From Pantanalinema sp. GBBB05 (GTDB lineage Bacteria > Cyanobacteriota > Cyanobacteriia > Leptolyngbyales > Leptolyngbyaceae), in assembly GCA_016743235.1 (NCBI GenBank), contig VRZD01000046.1, positions 1-53,798 on the forward strand: a stretch of DNA of 53,798 nt. The letters run 5' to 3'. The notes under the pieces are model-generated. The model searched no databases. It was not told the origin of the DNA and worked only from the letters and a program-made list of their open reading frames with translations. Of this stretch, positions 1 through 7,666 are shown piece after piece; position 1 is the stretch's first letter, and the number at the start of each line of letters is the position of its first letter. A program made the translations under genes and the position numbers.

Positions 1-137
1 ATATATCGCAGAGCAGAAAACTAAATGACTCTGCTCGTCTGTGCCTCGCTTGAAAGGGGGTCGTGCATCCCACGACTACAGCCAGTGGGCTTTGCTCCCC
101 CTCTCAAACTCTCCCCTCCGCTGTAATTGTCCTTCAC
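1..137. other. Window edge, no gene seen
   Basis: No coding region is supported here. The stretch lies just downstream of the minus-strand gene that ends at 138. It holds a few short G- or C-rich inverted stretches but no hairpin followed by a T-run that I would call a terminator. Confidence 0.5.
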
Positions 138-1475
138 TTACAGCAAGTTGCCTGCCACCATTTGTTTAATGTTTTCCAGCTCAATGCCAAACTTGTTAGA
201 AATGGCTGCTAGCACCGTTGTCTCTGCGGGCGATCGCTCCTGATCAATCAGGGAAATGCGGTAGCACAGCGCTAAGAGGGGCACAGCGTAATCGCGATTC
301 AGTTGATCTAAAAATTCAGGCAAGGGTTTGGGAGATTTGAGGTTTGCGGCGATCGCTTCTAAGGAGGCTGGGCTAAGCTGGAGAGCCGCTAAATTAGGCA
401 GAATTTGCTCCCAGTCCTGGTTGGGATAACTTGCCACAATCATGTGTACCAGAATCTGATCCATCACAGCTTGTTGGGCGATCGCCACTTCTAGATACTG
501 ATCGCTTTCTTGCGTTAGCGCATCCAGAGTTTCCGCCGCCGGAATCGGAGTGGATTCTTGCGGTTTGGCTGCTTTGGCTTCATAAAACCGACAGGCCGCA
601 TAGCCTAATGCATAAGTCATGGTGGCATTCGTGCTAGCACCAATAATTGCCCCTGCCATCGGCACGTTTCGCATTAAGCCTACCCCTGCCTTCAGGGCTC
701 GACCACCACCCAGAGCCAGCCCAAAAATTGCCAAAACTTCTCCTTTACGGGCGGGGTCCTTTAGGTTCAACCCATAGGCAGCGGCAATTTGATAAACCAT
801 TTCCGCCTGTAGGGAAGTTGTTGCCGCTAAATCGACGGCCAGCAGAGCCAGGGCTTCTCCAGGGACAAGACTAGTAACTAATCCAGTTCCGCCCGCAAAA
901 GCCGCTTTTTGCACCATAAGTCGGTGAGCAATTTGGCTGGGTGAGTCATGGGGATGCTTTTGTTGTAGCTCTCGCACGTCTGCTGCTGCCCGATTCAAAT
1001 CAACCCGATCGGTCACTCCAACCAGCCAGTCCAGCTTGAACACACCCGATAAGCGACGAACCAGCCAATTGTTACCGATGAAATTAACCGCGTGTCCGGC
1101 GCCTTGAGTCCCTTGTTCTACCCACTGATAGGTTTGCTTTGCCGTATTCTGACCTATCCACTTAGCCAGTTCGATCGCAGCTTTCCCCGTATGAGAGACA
1201 CTGTTCTCCACCATCCCACCGACCGCAAACGCTGTATTCAGTGCCGCTTTCCCCGTACGAGAAGCTGTGCTGCCGATCGCCTCACTCACCCCCCCTAAGC
1301 CTGCCCCCAACCCGATTAGGGGATTAAAGCCGTTCGGCTGTTGCTGAGCCTTCACGATGCTGGCACGTCCATCAAATGTCTGACCAGAAGGTATGGAATT
1401 CCGATCCGAGCTGACGATTGGAGTTGAATGATCTGGCGTTTGATTTTTCAGTGCCGCATCGTGTTCGTTGTTCAT
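138..1475 (-). CDS. EcsC-family-like protein
   Basis: The 445-residue product has a polar, low-complexity start (about residues 1-45), then a Gly/Ala-rich stretch with amphipathic helices (50-140). The core at about residues 160-300 has the pattern of EcsC-family proteins: a helical segment with 'HPHDSPSQIAHRLM', then hydrophobic Gly/Ala-rich helices with 'TGLVTSLVPGEALALLAVD' and 'AIFGLALGGG'. The C-terminal third is helical and soluble-looking. EcsC-like proteins are poorly understood and are thought to be membrane-associated, so no reaction can be assigned. No signal peptide is visible. The gene stands alone: its neighbour at 1698-2159 is on the same strand but 222 bases upstream. The family call is from pattern memory and is moderate; that it is a real gene is nearly certain from its length and composition. 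Confidence 0.75.
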   Translation of the reverse strand: MNNEHDAALKNQTPDHSTPIVSSDRNSIPSGQTFDGRASIVKAQQQPNGFNPLIGLGAGLGGVSEAIGSTASRTGKAALNTAFAVGGMVENSVSHTGKAAIELAKWIGQNTAKQTYQWVEQGTQGAGHAVNFIGNNWLVRRLSGVFKLDWLVGVTDRVDLNRAAADVRELQQKHPHDSPSQIAHRLMVQKAAFAGGTGLVTSLVPGEALALLAVDLAATTSLQAEMVYQIAAAYGLNLKDPARKGEVLAIFGLALGGGRALKAGVGLMRNVPMAGAIIGASTNATMTYALGYAACRFYEAKAAKPQESTPIPAAETLDALTQESDQYLEVAIAQQAVMDQILVHMIVASYPNQDWEQILPNLAALQLSPASLEAIAANLKSPKPLPEFLDQLNRDYAVPLLALCYRISLIDQERSPAETTVLAAISNKFGIELENIKQMVAGNLL

Positions 1476-1697
1476 ACGTTTCTACTGTGTCAATCTACTT
1501 TGCCAACGGCGTACCGGCATCACATAGATACCCTTTGTCTACAGTAAAAATGTATCGCGTTTACTTAATCACCACCTCGACCCCAAGTCAGGCGTTGTTT
1601 GGACTAACTATACGCCTTTGAGAGGATATTGGTAGCAGCGACTCTCCTAGGTCTAGATAGCGGGCGATCGCAGTTGTTTTTCAGACTACTGGATCGA

Positions 1698-2159
1698 CTA
1701 CGCTGATTCCGTAGGAAGGGGCGATGGCACTGTCTGCCCATTTTGAGCCCCTGTTAGGCTGCCATTACGACCTGGACTGGTGATGGGAGGGGTGGGTTCA
1801 GCCGAAGTTGTAGACGGTTCGCCTCTCAGTCCTTTGCGGCGCTGATTTTTGGGAACCCCGCCTGCCATACCATATTCCACGCTGCTTTTACCAAACCGAG
1901 TCGCCACCCCCAACAACATGTGTTCCGCCATATCACCTAATTGGCGTTCGGTTTCCAGCATTTCCCGATAGAGCTTATCTAAATTAGACAGGGCAGTGTT
2001 GTAAGTGTTCTCATGAGTGCGCATAGTTTCAATTAGGGTTAAAAAGGCAGGTAGGGTGAGACCATTACCAAGATCTAATTTGGGATCGATCGAGGCTATA
2101 GCCGCGGCCCGACGATCGGATTTTTCTAAGGTTTGAGAAGTTCTTTTTTGACGTGCCAT
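1698..2159 (-). CDS. Conserved cyanobacterial hypothetical protein
   Basis: The 153-residue product has two parts. Residues 1-110 are helical, with a basic start, the phrase 'IDPKLDLGNGLTLPAFLTLIE', a heptad-like helix around 'NTALSNLDKLYREMLETE', and 'MLLGVATRFGKSSVEYGMAGG' before a basic patch (KNQRRKG). Residues 115-153 are Pro/Ser/Thr/Gly-rich and probably disordered. I recognise this layout from uncharacterised cyanobacterial proteins but know no function. There are no membrane spans, no signal peptide and no cysteines. Just upstream lies the 21-bp repeat region. Confidence 0.75.
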   Translation of the reverse strand: MARQKRTSQTLEKSDRRAAAIASIDPKLDLGNGLTLPAFLTLIETMRTHENTYNTALSNLDKLYREMLETERQLGDMAEHMLLGVATRFGKSSVEYGMAGGVPKNQRRKGLRGEPSTTSAEPTPPITSPGRNGSLTGAQNGQTVPSPLPTESA

Positions 2160-2317
2160 AGTGATGCACCGATGGGTAGGGTAAATAAGCCAAGGGCTTT
2201 GACAGGATGATGCCAGTCAATGACTTTGCTGGTTTAAACATAGAAAATCTGAGGCTGGATCAGCCTGAGCAAATGTAAGCAACGAACACATTACTTTTGC
2301 TACAGAGAATTTTGATC

Positions 2318-2653
2318 ATAATTACGTGATTTACTGAAATCAGTTAATCAATTGGTGAAATGAGTGAGCCATTAAGCTATTTGCCTGCGGAAAACACTAA
2401 AATGACTGCGTGATTTACTGAAATGAGTTCACCAATGGGTCAAACGGGTTCGTAATTAACCTGTTTGTGAACAAGCAACCCTAAAATGACTGCGTGATTT
2501 ACTGAAATGAGAACGCCAACAGACAAAATGAGTCCACAATTAGCTTGTTCGTCAACAAAAAACGGCAAAATGACTGCGTAATTTACTGGAATGAGAACGC
2601 CAACAGACAAAATGAGTTGGCAATAAGGCAATTAGTGAACTCAATGGGGAATT
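2318..2653. repeat. Tandem array: 16 x 21-bp units in 4 x 84-bp copies
   Basis: Sixteen consecutive 21-bp units run without phase slips from 2318 to 2653. Units look like ATGAGTTCGCCAATTA plus five more bases; G at unit position 3 and C at position 8 are strongly kept. Every fourth unit is the well-kept type with core GCGTGATTTACTG (2318, 2402, 2486, 2570), which gives an 84-bp higher-order period (4 x 21). The second-type units at 2507 and 2591 are identical over 21 bases. A degenerate seventeenth unit may follow at 2654. Because 21 is a multiple of 3, the minus strand stays open for 63 codons (2440-2631) with a seven-residue peptide repeat, but that frame has only a TTG start and no ribosome site, so I read the array as non-coding. 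The rest of the 2160-2827 gap shows nothing else that I can support. Confidence 0.9.
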
Positions 2654-2827
2654 AGGAGCTTGTGAACGGAACTAAGGATAGAGGCGAACCCTTGATAAAG
2701 GATGCTCTATCTCCGGTGGATACGCTTTTGGGTTTTCTGGTTTGAATGGTGTAAGAGGGATAATTGATAGATCTCATCCTAGATTCAGGGGCAGGGTAGA
2801 ATTAATCTAGATGGGCTGGGAATAGAA

Positions 2828-3460
2828 GTGATCGAGGTAAATCAGGCGATTCAACTGCCAATTCATGAAACGTTTCAAGGAACTGTCCAGGGTGAAGGGT
2901 TTTGGACAGGAACTCTGGTTGATTTTATTCGGTTAGCCGGTTGTCCGGTAGGCTGCGCCTGGTGTGATACTGGCTATAGCGATGGCGGTAAACATCTGCC
3001 GAGAGACCTGCGATCGCTCCAAGAGGTAGTTCAAGAATTGCAGTCTCCTCGGACGGTGATTAGTGGTGGAGAACCATTTATGCACAGGTCGCTATCTGAC
3101 TTAGTGCAGGCAATCTTTGCCACAGGTCGATTGGTTAATATTGAAACTTCAGGAGCATTTTGGCAGGATATGCCTTTAGCAACCTGGATTACCCTCTCTC
3201 CGAAACAGCATATTAATCCAAGTTTTCCAGTTCAGCCAGAGTTTTGGCAACGAGCCGATGAAATTAAATTGATCATTAGTACCGGAGAAGAAGTGGAGTT
3301 TTATCAACCCTACTTAAACACACTTTCACACCGTCCGGTATTTCTCCAGCCCGAATGGAGTGTCCGCGATCGAGCGATTCCGCTCATCGTGAAATTACTC
3401 CAACAATATCCCAATTATCGACTTTCCCTTCAGACGCATAAATATATAGGTGTGGCATGA
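2828..3460 (+). CDS. queE: 7-carboxy-7-deazaguanine synthase QueE
   Basis: This is a radical SAM enzyme that converts 6-carboxy-5,6,7,8-tetrahydropterin to 7-carboxy-7-deazaguanine in the route to preQ0 and queuosine. The 210-residue product shows the substrate loop 'VQGEGFWTG' (residues 20-28), the iron-sulfur cluster motif CX3CX2C at C39, C43 and C46 (GCPVGCAWC), and the 'SGGEP' SAM-binding motif near residue 80. The length is normal for the family. The start is a GTG with only a weak ribosome site, but the family N-terminus (strand, then HETFQ) fits starting here. Its stop overlaps the queD start by four bases (ATGA), so the two are translationally coupled. I looked for a preQ1 riboswitch upstream and saw none. 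Confidence 0.95.
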   Translation: MIEVNQAIQLPIHETFQGTVQGEGFWTGTLVDFIRLAGCPVGCAWCDTGYSDGGKHLPRDLRSLQEVVQELQSPRTVISGGEPFMHRSLSDLVQAIFATGRLVNIETSGAFWQDMPLATWITLSPKQHINPSFPVQPEFWQRADEIKLIISTGEEVEFYQPYLNTLSHRPVFLQPEWSVRDRAIPLIVKLLQQYPNYRLSLQTHKYIGVA

Positions 3461-3888
3461 CTGGTCAATGGATTTTAGGTAAAGAGTTTCGCTTCGAAGC
3501 TGCTCATGAGTTACCCCATTACAATGGCAAATGTGCCAGATTACATGGACACAGCTGGCGGGGTGTGGTCTATGTCAGTGGTAGCCACTTAGTGCAATCC
3601 GGAGCGCAGTCGGGCATGGTGATTGACTATGAGGAGATTAAACGCTTTCTAGAACCCTTAGTGGAAGACTACTTAGATCACTATTTTTTGAATAAATCCA
3701 CGGGGCTAGAAAATCCCACCAGCGAAGAACTGGCTCGCTGGGTTTTTGAACAACTGGAGGAACGGGGGCTACCGGGATTAGTTGCGGTCAGAATTGATGA
3801 AACCTGTACTTCCACCTGTATCTATACGCGATCGCCGCAGGTGGGTGGGCAATTGCTTGCCACGAATACATCCACGATCGTCGGGTAG
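3457..3888 (+). CDS. queD: 6-carboxytetrahydropterin synthase QueD
   Basis: QueD converts 7,8-dihydroneopterin triphosphate to 6-carboxy-tetrahydropterin, the substrate of the QueE encoded just upstream. The 143-residue product has the PTPS-family signature: zinc-ligand histidines H17 ('FEAAHELP') and H30/H32 ('CARLHGHSW'), the catalytic Cys C26 ahead of HGH, and the C-terminal 'RIDETCTSTCIY' with the conserved Glu. Two extra cysteines follow that Glu. The start overlaps the queE stop. An imperfect stem-loop lies about 7 bases after the stop. The first enzyme, FolE, and the last, QueC, are not in this window. Confidence 0.95.
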   Translation: MTGQWILGKEFRFEAAHELPHYNGKCARLHGHSWRGVVYVSGSHLVQSGAQSGMVIDYEEIKRFLEPLVEDYLDHYFLNKSTGLENPTSEELARWVFEQLEERGLPGLVAVRIDETCTSTCIYTRSPQVGGQLLATNTSTIVG

Positions 3889-3894
3889 TTAAAC

Positions 3895-3918
3895 AGGGGT
3901 AGTGGGTCAGCTGCCCCT
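3895..3918 (+). terminator. Stem-loop after queD, possible terminator
   Basis: AGGGGTAG (3895-3902) pairs with CTGCCCCT (3911-3918) over 8 bp with one G-U pair and an 8-base loop. There is no T-run after it, so it may be a 3'-end stabiliser rather than a true intrinsic terminator. Confidence 0.4.
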
Positions 3919-4294
3919 ATCAGGCTGGTGTGGTTAGGGAGTGCGGCGATCGTTAAACAATTTCAGCTTCGGTGAATCACCCAATAAATGTTAGCGATAG
4001 CTGTAACTCAGTTCTTGGTTACAAGGGCGCAACCGTGGCAGCCTTTGCACGATTGTGCAGGTTATTGCGCGATCGCCTACTGTAATTCCCCAGTAAAATG
4101 GGACCATCAGCTAGAGATCAACCAATGCGGCTCCACACCCAGTGGTAATCTGGCTCATCCCATAGCTATGCAAATCTATCCAAAGAGCATTAGTAGGTTG
4201 AAACCGGACTACAGGGTTTGGCTTAGGAGGTCATTTTTGCCTGTTAAGTAACGCTGTTGGCACAAGGTTACTTAACACATTGAAAGACTTTTTT
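3919..4294. other. Intergenic region, no supported gene
   Basis: This stretch of nearly 400 bases separates queD from a convergent minus-strand gene. An 87-codon plus-strand frame at 3988-4251 has no ribosome site and no recognisable composition, so I do not call it. The one structured element is the inverted repeat at 4243-4276, listed separately. Confidence 0.5.
4243..4276 (-). terminator. Perfect 10-bp inverted repeat, probable 3' hairpin
   Basis: GTTAAGTAAC (4243-4252) and GTTACTTAAC (4267-4276) form a perfect 10-bp stem with a 14-base loop. It sits 18 bases downstream of the stop of the minus-strand gene at 4295-4651, where a transcript end is expected, but no clean T-run follows on either strand. 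It could also be a protein-binding palindrome. Confidence 0.4.
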
Positions 4295-4651
4295 CTATGT
4301 TCGCTCAAATTGAACTGGAACTACCTCGTAGCGCCCTGGCTTTGTATTTGGGGGATTATCAAGCTCAATTTGATACCGTCCTCCACCTCGGAGTTGACGT
4401 TCCAGGATGAGACGAGGATTGCGACCATACTCTGTGTAGAAAAGAAAAGTAGAAGCGCCGGAAAAAGTACCACATTTGCCAGGCTGAAGGGCTTCAGCCT
4501 TACCATTGAGCTTGAAGGTGAAGTTGCCTTTAACGCCTTGACCACTGCAAATAACAACTTGAGTAGCACTTTGAGCATAAGCAGCTAGCGGTATGAATCC
4601 TAACAGAGTGCTGAAGGCAGTTAAAACCGTTACTTGAGCGAGTTTGCGCAT
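4295..4651 (-). CDS. Secreted small hypothetical protein
   Basis: The 118-residue product begins with a clear Sec signal peptide: basic MRKLAQ, a hydrophobic core through about residue 24, and an AYAQS-type cleavage site near residues 24-27. The mature part of about 90 residues is rich in Gly, Thr and beta-strand-type residues, with two cysteines (in 'VICSGQG' and 'GKCGTFSG') that could form a disulfide. I do not recognise a family. The ATG is preceded by GGGAG about 11 bases upstream. A perfect inverted repeat lies just after the stop. Confidence 0.75.
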   Translation of the reverse strand: MRKLAQVTVLTAFSTLLGFIPLAAYAQSATQVVICSGQGVKGNFTFKLNGKAEALQPGKCGTFSGASTFLFYTEYGRNPRLILERQLRGGGRYQIELDNPPNTKPGRYEVVPVQFERT

Positions 4652-4852
4652 TGAGTTGATACTCCCGAGGTTGGCATTTGCTGAACTGAATTCAATCTAA
4701 TTTCTGACTACCTGCTTTGGCAGTCGGAAAAAAGTCAGGAAAAAGTCAGATTACAGTTTTGTCCCAGAAGCTAGCTGATTTTTTGGCGTAGTTAAACGAT
4801 AAATTATGGGCAAAACTACTTTAGTTGAAACGTACTTGTAGGTAAGCTCTCC

Positions 4853-5371
4853 GTGACTACTGCTCCCCTAATTCTGACCTTAAAGCTAGATCAAGAAAGC
4901 TTCGATCGCTTCAATGCGTTACGCCAGCAGTATTTTCCACCAGAAAGGAATTTATTGTCAGCGCATGTGACTTTGTTTCATGCCCTTCCAGGGGAACAAA
5001 TTTTCTCTATTCAGGAAACATTAAAATCCGTTTGTTCGCAGACTGCTCCACTACCGTTGTATTTTCCCCAACTGCGTTTTTTAGGTAGAGGTGTAGCGAT
5101 CGAGGTGGATTGTCCTCAGTTAGTTCAAGCCCGGCAGCAGTTAGCCAAAGGTTGGCAGCCCTGGCTCACACCTCAAGATCGGCAGGGCTACCGTCCTCAT
5201 CTCACGATTCAAAATAAAGTCACAGCAACTGTAGCTCGCCAGTTCTATGAGCAATTGAGCCGTACTTGGCAAGCTAGTCATGGCTGGGGCGAAGGATTAC
5301 TCCTCTGGCATTATCAAGGAGGTCCATGGCAACTCGCGGCTGAGTTTCTATTTAACTCTACGGTGCTATAA
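4853..5371 (+). CDS. 2H phosphoesterase / 2'-5' RNA ligase family protein
   Basis: The 172-residue product has the two HxT motifs of the 2H phosphoesterase superfamily: H38-V-T40-L ('SAHVTLFHALPG') and H116-L-T118-I ('YRPHLTIQNKV'), spaced as usual for a one-domain member. Family members act on 2',3'-cyclic phosphates or 2'-5' linkages in RNA or nucleotides; the substrate here cannot be told. The spacing and the FHALPG phrase match bacterial YjcG/LigT-like proteins of about 170-180 residues. The start codon is GTG. The 5' region contains a short tandem AAAAAGTCAG (about 4727-4750). The gene appears monocistronic. Confidence 0.85.
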   Translation: MTTAPLILTLKLDQESFDRFNALRQQYFPPERNLLSAHVTLFHALPGEQIFSIQETLKSVCSQTAPLPLYFPQLRFLGRGVAIEVDCPQLVQARQQLAKGWQPWLTPQDRQGYRPHLTIQNKVTATVARQFYEQLSRTWQASHGWGEGLLLWHYQGGPWQLAAEFLFNSTVL

Positions 5372-5507
5372 ATCTGTCTTTAGAGTGTTCCTCAAGCAGC
5401 AAATAATCGTCTATTAAATAGACCATTGGTAAGAGAATTCTGGATACTTGGTATCTGAAAACTTGCTTTTACTAATGATGCCGACCTGCGAATTTGGAGA
5501 ATCAATC

Positions 5508-5918
5508 ATGAGCCGAGATCCTTATCAATCAGATAATTTTGAGCGTCAGCGATCGCTACAACACGAAGAAGAATCATTTCAACTCCGGCAAGAAGAACGC
5601 CGCTTAGAACTAGCGAGGCGTCGAGCCACCCTAGGCTGGATTACCAATAGCATCTACTTATTAGTTGGCTTATTAGAAATTCTGTTAGTTTTACGCTTTT
5701 TCCTGCGCTTAGCTGGGGCAAATACACAAAATACGTTTGCTCAGTTTATCTATAACCTGTCTGAACCATTCATTGCTCCCTTCTCTACTCTATTTGTCAG
5801 CCCAGTGACAGCAGGAGGGGCAAGCATTTTCGATATCAATGTTTTAATTGCCATGATCGTGTATGCCCTTCTAGGCTGGTTAGCCGTCTGGCTATTTAAG
5901 TTCGTTCAAGGACGTTAA
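5508..5918 (+). CDS. YGGT family membrane protein
   Basis: I chose the ATG at 5508 because GGAGA (5496-5500) sits seven bases ahead; an in-frame ATG-less extension back to 5448 is less likely. The 136-residue product has a charged, Glu/Arg-rich start of about 40 residues that is probably a cytoplasmic helix. The YGGT domain follows with two membrane spans ('IYLLVGLLEILLVLRFF' and a C-terminal span ending 'LAVWLFKFVQGR') and the family phrase 'LSEPFIAPF'. YGGT proteins in cyanobacteria and plastids have been linked to membrane organisation and nucleoid or division functions, but no activity is known. The next gene, a sensor kinase, starts 10 bases downstream, so the two are probably co-transcribed. 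Confidence 0.85.
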   Translation: MSRDPYQSDNFERQRSLQHEEESFQLRQEERRLELARRRATLGWITNSIYLLVGLLEILLVLRFFLRLAGANTQNTFAQFIYNLSEPFIAPFSTLFVSPVTAGGASIFDINVLIAMIVYALLGWLAVWLFKFVQGR

Positions 5919-5928
5919 TGAGGTCAGA

Positions 5929-7143
5929 ATGGATTTTAGCCAAAAGCTACAGGAGAAAAGCCAAACAATTGTCGATCGCTGGGTCGAAACAGTTTATCAA
6001 GATGAACAAATTGAAGCAACGAAAGAGTTAACCTTCAATGCAGTTCGAGATAGTTTGCCGAAGGTATTAGAAGCTTTAGCTACTGTTTTAGCGGTATCTG
6101 AACCGAATGATTTAACTACTTTAAAGGACGCTAGCCTGGAACATGGTCGGCTACGGGCAGAACAAGGGTTTGAACCTGACGAAATTGCTCGGGAGTACCG
6201 TTTACTGCGACATGTCATCTTCTCTGAAATGGAGCCTGATTTAGTTCAGGGTGCCCCCACCGAGATTTTGCGGGCAGTGCGGTTGATTGATATGGTGATT
6301 GATGAAGCGATCGCTCGTTGTTTTAATAGTTATACCAATGGGCGATTGCAGGAATTAAAACACTTACAAAGTCAACTCAGTTTAACCAATCAAGAACTGA
6401 CTCGACTAGTTCGGGCAAGTAAAGACAATTTATCTCAACTTGCCCATGAATTGAAAACACCATTAACCTCAATTATTGGTTACGCAGATTTATTTCTGCG
6501 GCAGCAACGACAGCGCGAACTTAAACCCAAAGACTCCTATCCGAATCTAGAGAATATTGAACAAGTTCTTCGGAGTGGTCGATTATTACTGCGACTGATC
6601 AATGATGCGTTGGAAATTTCTCGGTATGACGCCGGGAAAATGAAATTACAACCAGTATTAACTGAGGTTAAAGCACTGATTAATCCAGTCGTAGAACTAG
6701 TTGAGCCACTCGCTAGTAGTAAAGAGTTATCTTTAACTGTCAATTACGATCGCGCTCCAGAGGAAGTGACAACGGATCCTCTCAGGTTTCAGCAAATTTT
6801 GACGAATCTCCTGAGTAATGCCATCCGATATACGGAGACTGGATTTATCCATTTAGACTGTTGGGAATTACCTAATCAACAGTGGGCGATCTCAGTTTCG
6901 GATAGCGGTATTGGCATTACTCAAGCTGCCCAGAAATCGATTTTTGAACCTTACTTTCAAGTTAAATCAAATTCAGAACAGCCGAAACCCGATAGCACTG
7001 GACTCGGATTAGCGATTGTATCTCGGTTAGTCAAATTAATTCAGGGAAGAATTGAAGTTGATTCACAACTAGGGAAAGGATCAATTTTTACAGTGATCCT
7101 ACCGCTAGAAGTCACTCTTTCTTGTGATCGAGATCCTAGTTAA
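5929..7143 (+). CDS. Soluble sensor histidine kinase with RsbRD-like N-terminus
   Basis: The 404-residue product has no membrane span. Residues 1-135 are all-helical and match the RsbRD N-terminal type of sensor module ('SQTIVDRWVETVYQ', 'EHGRLRAEQGFEPDEIAREYRLLR'). A short coiled coil (140-165) leads to the HisKA domain with phospho-acceptor H173 (LAHELKTPLTSIIGY). The ATPase domain follows with the N box 'LTNLLSNAIRY', G1 'DSGIGI' and G2 'STGLGLAIV'. All catalytic motifs look intact. There is no attached receiver and no response regulator gene next door, so the partner is unknown. It follows the YGGT gene by 10 bases with GAGG as ribosome site; the pair may be one operon. Confidence 0.92.
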   Translation: MDFSQKLQEKSQTIVDRWVETVYQDEQIEATKELTFNAVRDSLPKVLEALATVLAVSEPNDLTTLKDASLEHGRLRAEQGFEPDEIAREYRLLRHVIFSEMEPDLVQGAPTEILRAVRLIDMVIDEAIARCFNSYTNGRLQELKHLQSQLSLTNQELTRLVRASKDNLSQLAHELKTPLTSIIGYADLFLRQQRQRELKPKDSYPNLENIEQVLRSGRLLLRLINDALEISRYDAGKMKLQPVLTEVKALINPVVELVEPLASSKELSLTVNYDRAPEEVTTDPLRFQQILTNLLSNAIRYTETGFIHLDCWELPNQQWAISVSDSGIGITQAAQKSIFEPYFQVKSNSEQPKPDSTGLGLAIVSRLVKLIQGRIEVDSQLGKGSIFTVILPLEVTLSCDRDPS

Positions 7144-7262
7144 ATCAAATTTAATTTAGACCCAAATCTCTATCCTGAGTCAGATCAAAAATCTCTCCAG
7201 TGGTAGTCTTAAATCACTTTACTTAGACCTTAGGTTTAAAGTAGGGAATTAAGAGGAATGTA

Positions 7263-7655
7263 TTGGGAGTTATGAAGTCATGGTTGTTTACAAGCTCTCT
7301 CTTGTTGCTGGTATTAACAGCTTGTCGCCAAGCCTCACCTCACGATCAGCAGATTAAAACGTTGAAAACAATTCACTCTTGGGCAGCAACGGCTGAAATG
7401 GTAGGTGAGGCCTGGACTAACGGTCAGATACCCAATCAATATGCTCAACAAACTTTAGCCAAAAGCCAAGCGGAAATTGCCCAAGCACGAAACGAGATTA
7501 CTGATACCGCGATCTCCGTTCAGATTCAACAGTTAGATAAAGTTTTAGCACAAATCAACTCGGATATTCAACAGCAGCATCAATCCGCGATCGCTGAACC
7601 ACTCCATCAACTGACCCAAATTAATCAACAGTTAGATGCTCTGATTAAACAGTAG
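7263..7655 (+). CDS. Small lipoprotein, helical
   Basis: The 130-residue product has a lipoprotein signal: a hydrophobic stretch 'LFTSSLLLLVLTAC' with the lipobox LTAC and modified Cys at about residue 21. The mature part is almost entirely helical and Gln-rich ('IQQLDKVLAQINSDIQQQHQ'), suggesting a periplasmic helical bundle. I do not recognise a family. The start is uncertain: TTG at 7263 has GAGG six bases upstream, while ATG at 7272 gives a more ordinary signal peptide but a poorly spaced ribosome site. It ends 11 bases before the Nramp-like gene, so it may be part of the transporter operon as an accessory envelope protein; that role is inference. Confidence 0.75.
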   Translation: MGVMKSWLFTSSLLLLVLTACRQASPHDQQIKTLKTIHSWAATAEMVGEAWTNGQIPNQYAQQTLAKSQAEIAQARNEITDTAISVQIQQLDKVLAQINSDIQQQHQSAIAEPLHQLTQINQQLDALIKQ

Positions 7656-7666
7656 GATGCCGAATT

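Noticed and set aside
2440..2631. 63-codon minus-strand frame with a heptad-like peptide repeat
   Set aside because: It lies wholly in the 21-bp repeat array, which stays open because the unit is a multiple of three; it starts with TTG and has no ribosome site.
2654..2827. Possible preQ1 riboswitch upstream of queE
   Set aside because: I could not find the conserved class I or II core pattern or a ribosome-site-sequestering stem.
3988..4251. 87-codon plus-strand frame between queD and a convergent gene
   Set aside because: No ribosome site, no recognisable motifs, composition unlike the neighbouring genes.
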